Of a stretch of DNA of 11,312 nucleotides, positions 7,194-11,312 are shown piece after piece. Origin of the DNA: Oscillospiraceae bacterium (GTDB taxonomy: Bacteria > Bacillota > Clostridia > Oscillospirales > Ruminococcaceae); the NCBI GenBank assembly GCA_900768675.1, contig CAAGDT010000189.1, forward strand, positions 1 through 11,312, read 5' to 3'. Both the position numbers and the translations under genes were made by a program. Below the pieces are notes generated by a model. It made no database searches. It worked only from the letters and a program-made list of their open reading frames with translations, and was not told the origin of the DNA. The stretch's first letter is position 1. Every line of letters starts with the position of its first letter.

Positions 7194-7798
7194 TAAAAAT
7201 AGATATGCCCATAATAGTAGAGGGCAAGTATGACAAAATAAAGCTGAAAAGCATAGTGGACGGTATAGTTATCACCACAGACGGCTTCGGAATTTACAAA
7301 AACAAGGAAAAAATCTCCCTTATCCGTGCATTTGCACATAAGACGGGTGTTATAATACTTACTGACAGCGACGGCGCAGGCTTTCAGATACGAAACCACC
7401 TGAAAAGCTGTATCGGCGGCGGAAAAATAATAAACATATATATTCCCGACATTTTTGGCAAGGAGCGCCGTAAGGAAAAGCCCTCCGCCGAAGGAAAGCT
7501 TGGAGTTGAGGGAATTGACCCGGAGATTTTAAGAAAAGCCTTTATTGAGGCAGGAGTGCTTTCTGAAATGTCCGAAAGCCCGACTGCACCTAAGGAAAAA
7601 TGGCTGACAAAGGCGGATATGCTTGATGACGGGCTCATCGGAAAAAACAACAGCGCCGCTTTAAGAAAACAGCTCTGTAAAGCTCTCGGACTGCCCGAAA
7701 GGCTAAGCTCGGAGGGACTTTCGGAAGCCCTCAACAGCCTTTACGACAGGGAGCAGTACGAAAAAGCTCTGCTTGAAATTTCACAAATGGAACAGTAA
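7190..7798 (+). CDS. Toprim and DUF4093 domain protein, RNase M5-like
   Basis: A 202-residue cytosolic protein. The N-terminal Toprim fold (about 6-90) shows the catalytic glutamate E11 in VEGKYD and the metal-binding DxD at D59/D61 in LTDSDGAG. Then comes KLGVEG (103-108), close to the KxGVEH signature of RNase M5, and a C-terminal domain (about 138-185, LTKADMLDDGLIGKNNSAAL) matching the DUF4093 region of that enzyme. RNase M5 (rnmV) matures 5S rRNA. Differences from the Bacillus enzyme (IYIPDIFGKERRK insert region, no GYxN motif near the end) mean it may be a clostridial paralogue with another RNA or DNA target, so no gene symbol is given. The start overlaps the holA stop (ATGA), with AGGAG at 7177-7181 eight bases upstream. 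RNase M5 is usually encoded next to ksgA, so the location beside holA is unusual. Confidence 0.8.
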   Translation: MIKIDMPIIVEGKYDKIKLKSIVDGIVITTDGFGIYKNKEKISLIRAFAHKTGVIILTDSDGAGFQIRNHLKSCIGGGKIINIYIPDIFGKERRKEKPSAEGKLGVEGIDPEILRKAFIEAGVLSEMSESPTAPKEKWLTKADMLDDGLIGKNNSAALRKQLCKALGLPERLSSEGLSEALNSLYDREQYEKALLEISQMEQ

Positions 7799-7812
7799 AA
7801 AGGAACAAAAAT

Positions 7813-9216
7813 ATGGTATTTTCAAGTCTTGTATTTATATTTCTCTTTTTTGTGGCAGTAATGCTTATTTACTACGCCGTGCCGAAAAAGCTGAAGAATT
7901 TTGTTATACTCCTTAGCGGCATTGTGTTCTACGCATGGGGAGAGCCGGTATATGTACTGGTTATGCTTGGCTCAACGCTTATTGACTATACGGCGGGACT
8001 GCTGATATGGAAATTTGATAAGAATATTGTTGTAAAGCGAATCTGCCTTATCGTTTCACTTGTAATGAACCTGTCATTACTGGGAATTTTCAAGTACAGC
8101 GGCTTTGTTATACAAAACGCAAACAACCTTTTCGCCTTAGGACTTAACGACCCGAAGCTGCCCCTGCCAATCGGCATAAGTTTCTTCACCTTCCAGTCCA
8201 TGTCCTATACGATTGATATGTACCTTGGCAAAATCAAGGTTCAGAAAAACCCCATAAGCTTTGCCGCTTTCGTAACCCTTTTCCCTCAGCTTGTTGCAGG
8301 CCCGATAGTGCGCTACGACGATATTGCAAGGGAGCTTGACGACAGGACAATAAACCTTGACATTATCTACGAGGGAATTACCCGTTTTATTACGGGTCTC
8401 GGAAAAAAGGTGCTTATCGCCAACAGCGTTGGGCTTCTCTGGGATACGGTTATCGCCTCCGACCTTTCCTCTGTATCGGTGCTTACGGTATGGCTGGGAA
8501 TAATCGCCTACACCTTACAGATTTACTTTGACTTTTCCGGCTATTCCGATATGGCAATCGGTATGGGCAAGATGATGGGCTTCAACTTCCCCGAAAACTT
8601 CGACTACCCCTATCTTTCAAAGAGCATAAGCGAGTTCTGGCGCAGGTGGCATATAACCCTGGGTGCATGGTTCCGCAGCTACGTCTATATCCCTATGGGC
8701 GGCAACCGAAAGGGTATGAAGCGTACAATCTTCAATCTTGCGGTTGTATGGACTCTTACGGGTATCTGGCACGGCGCTGACTGGACGTTTATAGTGTGGG
8801 GAGCGCTTTACGGCGTTATGATTATACTGGAGCGGCTGTTCCTCGGAAAGGTGCTTGAAAAGCTGCCCTCGGCGGTTTGCTGGGTATATACAATGCTGCT
8901 GGTAATGCTGGGCTGGGTACTTTTCGCCTCCCCGGATATTTCTACGGCAGGCAGCTATATCGCCGCCATGTTCGGCTCAACGGGACTGCTCTGGGACAGC
9001 ACGGCTATCTACCTGCTGCTTAACTACGGAATAGTGCTTGTAATAGGAATTTTCGCTGCAACAGACGCATGGAAGGTTATAACCGAGCGGCTTTCCGCAA
9101 AGCTTCCTGTGGCAGTAAGCTATATAACTCCCTTTGCGAAAACAGCGGTACTGCTTATCTGCATAGCCTATATTGCAGACGCAAGCTACAATCCGTTTCT
9201 GTATTTCAATTTCTGA
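7813..9216 (+). CDS. MBOAT family O-acyltransferase (AlgI/DltB-like)
   Basis: A 467-residue multi-pass membrane protein. Relatives (AlgI, PatA, DltB) pass acyl groups from a cytosolic donor across the membrane for O-acetylation or D-alanylation of surface polymers. Diagnostic segments are present: FYAWGEP near 39-45, PLPIGISFFTFQSMSY (117-132), FPQLVAGPIVRY (157-168), YFDFSGYSDMAIG (238-250), FWRRWHITLGAWFRSYVYIP (275-294, with H280) and GIWHGADW (317-324), whose H320 is the conserved putative catalytic histidine. About ten or more hydrophobic segments span the length. It begins 14 bases after the Toprim gene, with AAAGGAA ahead of the ATG. The downstream DHHW protein is its expected partner, and the pairing points to acetylation of an extracellular polysaccharide rather than teichoic acid D-alanylation, for which dltA and dltC would be expected. 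The polymer is not identified. Confidence 0.93.
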   Translation: MVFSSLVFIFLFFVAVMLIYYAVPKKLKNFVILLSGIVFYAWGEPVYVLVMLGSTLIDYTAGLLIWKFDKNIVVKRICLIVSLVMNLSLLGIFKYSGFVIQNANNLFALGLNDPKLPLPIGISFFTFQSMSYTIDMYLGKIKVQKNPISFAAFVTLFPQLVAGPIVRYDDIARELDDRTINLDIIYEGITRFITGLGKKVLIANSVGLLWDTVIASDLSSVSVLTVWLGIIAYTLQIYFDFSGYSDMAIGMGKMMGFNFPENFDYPYLSKSISEFWRRWHITLGAWFRSYVYIPMGGNRKGMKRTIFNLAVVWTLTGIWHGADWTFIVWGALYGVMIILERLFLGKVLEKLPSAVCWVYTMLLVMLGWVLFASPDISTAGSYIAAMFGSTGLLWDSTAIYLLLNYGIVLVIGIFAATDAWKVITERLSAKLPVAVSYITPFAKTAVLLICIAYIADASYNPFLYFNF

Positions 9217-9232
9217 GGAAGGAGGACTATAA

Positions 9233-10378
9233 ATGAAAGCTAAAATACCGAAAATAATAATGGTTGTCCTTTTTGCGGGCATTCTTATAATCCTGCCCCT
9301 CCTTACCTTTATAACCCTCCCCTCGGAAGCTACTCCCTTTTCGGAAAACGAGAACAGGTACCTTGCGTCATTCCCCGAGGCTTCCGTAAAAACCTATCTG
9401 AACGAAAAATTTATGACAGGCTTTGAGGACTGGTTCTCCGACAGGTTCTTCGGAAGAGAACAATGGATTATAGCCAAAAACACCACCGAACGGCTTATCG
9501 GAAAAACCGAGATAAACGGAATTTTTACAGGCGATGACCGTATGATACAGCTCTGGAAGGGGTACGACAGCGAGCTTATTGACAAGAATCTTGCTGCAAT
9601 AAACAAATTCGCCGCAGCAAACCCCGACCTTCCCGTTTACTTCCTGCTTGCACCTACATCGCAGGAAATCTACTCGGGAATAATGCCCGCAAGCGCACCG
9701 ATAGGCAGTCAGGCGGAGCTTTACGAGCATTGTAAGGAGCAGCTTACAGACTGCCGCTCAATCAACGTGTTCAATATGCTCAAAAAACATTCCGACGAGT
9801 ATATCTACTACCGCACCGACCACCACTGGACATCTCTCGGCGCATACTACGCTTACTACGAGGCGGCAAAGGCTATGGGACTAAAGCCCTTAGAGCTTTC
9901 CCAGTTCGATATTGAACACGCAAGCAGCGATTTCCGGGGAACACTTTTCTCGAAAACCCTTGACTTCGGCGTAACTCCCGACGTTATGGACTACTACCAC
10001 ATCAAGGACGCAGACTACGGGCTTAAGCTTACTGTAAATACCGGCAGCGAGATTATAGAGCAGGACAGCCTTTATTTCCGTGAATACCTTGAGGTCAAGG
10101 ACAAGTACTCCTCCTTTATGGGCCCAAATTCGCCGCTTATGACGGTTGAAACAGGAATCGAGGGCCCTTCCCTTCTTATCTTCAAGGACAGCTATGCCCA
10201 CTCCTTTATACCTTTTCTTGCAAATCACTACAGCAAGATAACGGTGCTGGATATGAGGCTTAACAATATGGGTATTTCCTCTATTGTGGACATAAGCGAG
10301 TACGACAGCGTGCTTGTGCTTTACAATGCGATTACTTTCTCTGAGGATAAGAATATCAGAAAGCTTAATATGAAATAA
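9233..10378 (+). CDS. DHHW family secreted or membrane-anchored acyltransferase partner (AlgJ/AlgX-like)
   Basis: A 381-residue protein with one N-terminal hydrophobic segment (about 7-28), after positively charged MKAKIPK, acting as an uncleaved anchor or signal peptide; the rest should lie outside the cell. It carries the family-naming D196-H197-H198-W199 motif in RTDHHWTSLGAYYAY, the early FSENENRYLASFPE segment (36-49) typical of this group, and a late KDSYAHSF (318-325) where S320 is the probable nucleophile of an SGNH-like triad with D196 and H198. AlgJ and AlgX are the known acetyl-transferring relatives in alginate O-acetylation. It follows the MBOAT gene by 16 bases with a perfect AAGGAGG (9219-9225) and is the last gene of the operon. 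The family is clear; the acceptor polymer is unknown. Confidence 0.9.
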   Translation: MKAKIPKIIMVVLFAGILIILPLLTFITLPSEATPFSENENRYLASFPEASVKTYLNEKFMTGFEDWFSDRFFGREQWIIAKNTTERLIGKTEINGIFTGDDRMIQLWKGYDSELIDKNLAAINKFAAANPDLPVYFLLAPTSQEIYSGIMPASAPIGSQAELYEHCKEQLTDCRSINVFNMLKKHSDEYIYYRTDHHWTSLGAYYAYYEAAKAMGLKPLELSQFDIEHASSDFRGTLFSKTLDFGVTPDVMDYYHIKDADYGLKLTVNTGSEIIEQDSLYFREYLEVKDKYSSFMGPNSPLMTVETGIEGPSLLIFKDSYAHSFIPFLANHYSKITVLDMRLNNMGISSIVDISEYDSVLVLYNAITFSEDKNIRKLNMK

Positions 10379-10386
10379 TACAAATC

Positions 10387-10420
10387 CCGCCGCAGATTAA
10401 ATTAAATCTGCGGCGGTTTT
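10387..10420 (+). terminator. Strong intrinsic terminator closing the operon, shared with the convergent asnB remnant
   Basis: A perfect 12-bp stem, CCGCCGCAGATT (10387-10398) with AATCTGCGGCGG (10405-10416), has a six-base loop and is followed by TTTTCTC. It lies between the stop codons of two convergent genes (10378 on plus, 10422 on minus). On the minus strand the stem is followed by a weaker tract (GATTTGTATT), so it probably works best for the plus strand. Confidence 0.92.
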
Positions 10421-10421
10421 C

Positions 10422-11135
10422 TCAAATCAATATCTCCGGCTCATACTCCCTGAGCCACATCTCCAGCTGAATGAGATAAGCGAAAAGCTGGGGCGTACAC
10501 ATAAGCTGACCGTACCAGTTCTCGGAAAAGCTCCTGCCCTCGGTATCAATAAGCTCCCTTATCCTGTCCCCGTCAAGAATTTCCGTAAGGCGGAAATCCT
10601 TTTCTGCCGCAAGACTTTTGAACCAATCGAAAACAATCCGCATATAATCCGGATTATGGGTTTTCGGGTAGGGGGATTTCTTCCGCCATACAACGTCGTG
10701 GGGCAGGTACTTTTCGGCAATCTTCCGCACAAGCCCCTTTTCCCTGCCGTAGAGGGATTTCATCTGCCAGGGGATATTGTAGGCGTACTGAGCTATCCTA
10801 TGGTCGCAGAAGGGCACTCTTACCTCCAGCCCGTGCGCCATTGAGCAACGGTCCTTTCTGTCAAGAAGAGTCTGCATAAACCAGTAGAAATTAAGCATAA
10901 ACATTCTCCGCCGTGCCTTTTCCTCCCTGCTGTCGCTTTCGAGGCAGGAAGCAAGTGCGGCGGTTTTTTCTGCTGCAAGCCGCACATATTCCTCCGGGTT
11001 TATGCGCCTTGCAGCTCTTTCGTTAAGCAGGGCTGAGCGCTGAGGGGTTGACCTCGCCCAGGGGAATCCCTCGGCGAAAAGGAGCTCGGGCTTATGGTAC
11101 CAAGGGTAGCCAGCAAATATTTCATCAGAACACAT
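10422..11135 (-). pseudogene. asnB: Asparagine synthetase B, 3' fragment (5' half missing)
   Basis: About 236 residues matching the C-terminal part of the long glutamine-hydrolysing asparagine synthetases (roughly 600 residues when intact). Recognisable segments in order: CSDEIFAGYPWYHKPE at the extreme start, equivalent to the GECADEIFGGYPW motif; LLDRKDRCSMAHGLEVRVPF with CDHR; KKSPYPKTHNP; GQLMCTPQLFAYLIQLEMWL near the end. Missing are the N-terminal glutaminase domain with its catalytic Cys and the SGGxDS ATP-pyrophosphate loop, so the fragment cannot make asparagine alone. Reading upstream in frame leaves family similarity immediately before the Cys and reaches a stop at 11181-11183 belonging to another gene. 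The ATG at 11135 has no binding site and is probably incidental. The retained part shows no frameshift, which suggests a recent break or a gene that is restored when an inserted element leaves. Confidence 0.88.
11112..11135 (-). other. Junction between asnB and foreign sequence; candidate attachment core
   Basis: Going outward along asnB, similarity ends here. The seven codons from Cys to Ala (11132 to 11112) all end in A or T, while ten of the next 13 end in G or C, yet they still encode the conserved CSDEIFA motif. That is what an attachment core supplied by an integrating element would look like. No second copy is visible inside the window, so the att assignment is an inference. Confidence 0.35.
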
Positions 11136-11149
11136 AAGACCACATACGC

Positions 11150-11177
11150 AAATAAGGCGAAGCCAAAGCCCCGCCTT
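11150..11177 (-). terminator. Probable terminator after the minus-strand lysin-like gene
   Basis: AAGGCG and CGCCTT (11172-11177 and 11154-11159) form a 6-bp stem with a 12-base loop, beginning a few bases after the stop at 11181. On the minus strand it is followed by only a short T-rich run (ATTT), so termination may be weak. On the plus strand the run is longer (CCTTTTCTTAT), but no plus-strand gene needs it. Confidence 0.45.
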
Positions 11178-11180
11178 TTC

Positions 11181-11312
11181 TTATACCTCGATATCCTTGC
11201 TGTCCACCCAGCTGTATATTTCCTTAAGCAGTACCTTTTCCCCGCTGACCTTCTGGACGGTGTATGCCTTACCTTTACAGTATGCAGGTATCTTAATCTT
11301 ACCGCCCGAATA
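11181..11312 (-). CDS. C-terminal end of a protein with an SH3-like wall-binding domain, possibly a phage lysin (partial)
   Basis: The last 43 codons of a minus-strand gene whose 5' part lies beyond the right edge. It reads YSGGKIKIPAYCKGKAY, then TVQKVSGEKVLLKEI, then YSWVDSKDIEV and stop. The pattern of a GGK-IPA-x-x-KGK-x-Y-V opening, a central V-x-G-E/D-K-V-L-L strand and a final W-V-x-x-K-D-I resembles the C-terminal SH3-like domain found on amidase and muramidase endolysins of clostridial phages and on some secreted wall hydrolases. It cannot be part of asnB. Its stop precedes the asnB remnant by 45 bases with a hairpin between, so it is a separate transcript. The domain call is moderate and the phage origin is inference from the junction. 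Confidence 0.5.
   Translation of the reverse strand, partial: YSGGKIKIPAYCKGKAYTVQKVSGEKVLLKEIYSWVDSKDIEV

Noticed and set aside
7190..7798. DnaG-type primase or a topoisomerase from the Toprim motif
   Set aside because: There is no zinc-binding or helicase-interaction domain, the length is about 200 residues, and KLGVEG plus the DUF4093-like tail match the RNase M5 group.
7813..10378. Teichoic acid D-alanylation (dlt) genes
   Set aside because: The MBOAT protein resembles DltB, but dltA and dltC are absent and the partner is a DHHW protein, not DltD.
10422..11135. A genuine short gene starting at the ATG at 11135
   Set aside because: The sequence begins inside a conserved internal motif of AsnB, lacks a ribosome binding site and lacks the domains needed for activity, so a truncated gene is the better reading.
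1..11312. CRISPR array, tRNA or rRNA genes, or an insertion sequence with transposase
   Set aside because: I saw no regularly spaced repeats, tRNA cloverleaf, rRNA segment or transposase-like reading frame in the window.

Overview
The window looks like the chromosome of a Gram-positive anaerobe of the class Clostridia, most likely a Ruminococcus or a close relative (Oscillospiraceae). This rests on gene content, codon choice (frequent CTT, GGC and AAG), strong AGGAGG-type ribosome binding sites, a consensus SigA-type promoter and compact GC-rich stem terminators. The genus is an inference; no rRNA is present.

Layout. (1) Bases 1-164 hold no gene but contain a striking long hairpin (3-55) and further pairable sequence up to an amidohydrolase gene (165-968), which ends in a clean intrinsic terminator (975-1007). 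(2) A near-consensus promoter at 1035-1062 starts what appears to be one seven-gene co-directional operon of about 9.3 kb: alaS, a HIT-family protein, comEC, holA, a Toprim/RNase M5-like protein, an MBOAT O-acyltransferase and a DHHW/AlgJ-like secreted acyltransferase partner. Gaps are 23, -7, -10, -4, 14 and 16 bases, and a strong hairpin at 10387-10416 closes the unit. (3) On the opposite strand is the 3' part of asnB (10422-11135). It is cut off exactly in front of a conserved motif and abuts the tail of an unrelated minus-strand gene (11181-11312) that resembles the C-terminal SH3-like wall-binding domain of phage lysins.

How the genes work together. The first five operon genes are housekeeping: alanine charging, nucleotide hydrolysis, DNA uptake, the clamp-loader delta subunit and probable RNA processing. 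The last two form a recognisable pair in which a membrane O-acyltransferase passes acetyl groups across the membrane to an extracellular SGNH-like partner that modifies a surface polysaccharide. Why this pair shares an operon with translation and replication genes is unclear.

Most interesting points. The right end looks like a mobile-element boundary, possibly a prophage inserted inside asnB with its lysis gene at the edge. The first seven asnB codons at the junction have a base composition unlike the rest of the gene, as expected if the element brought its own copy of the crossover core. ComEC carries a C-terminal domain that seems to descend from the usual metallo-beta-lactamase domain but shows none of its metal-binding motifs. 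The hairpin at 3-55 is unexplained. I did not find a clear new defence or other novel multi-gene system.
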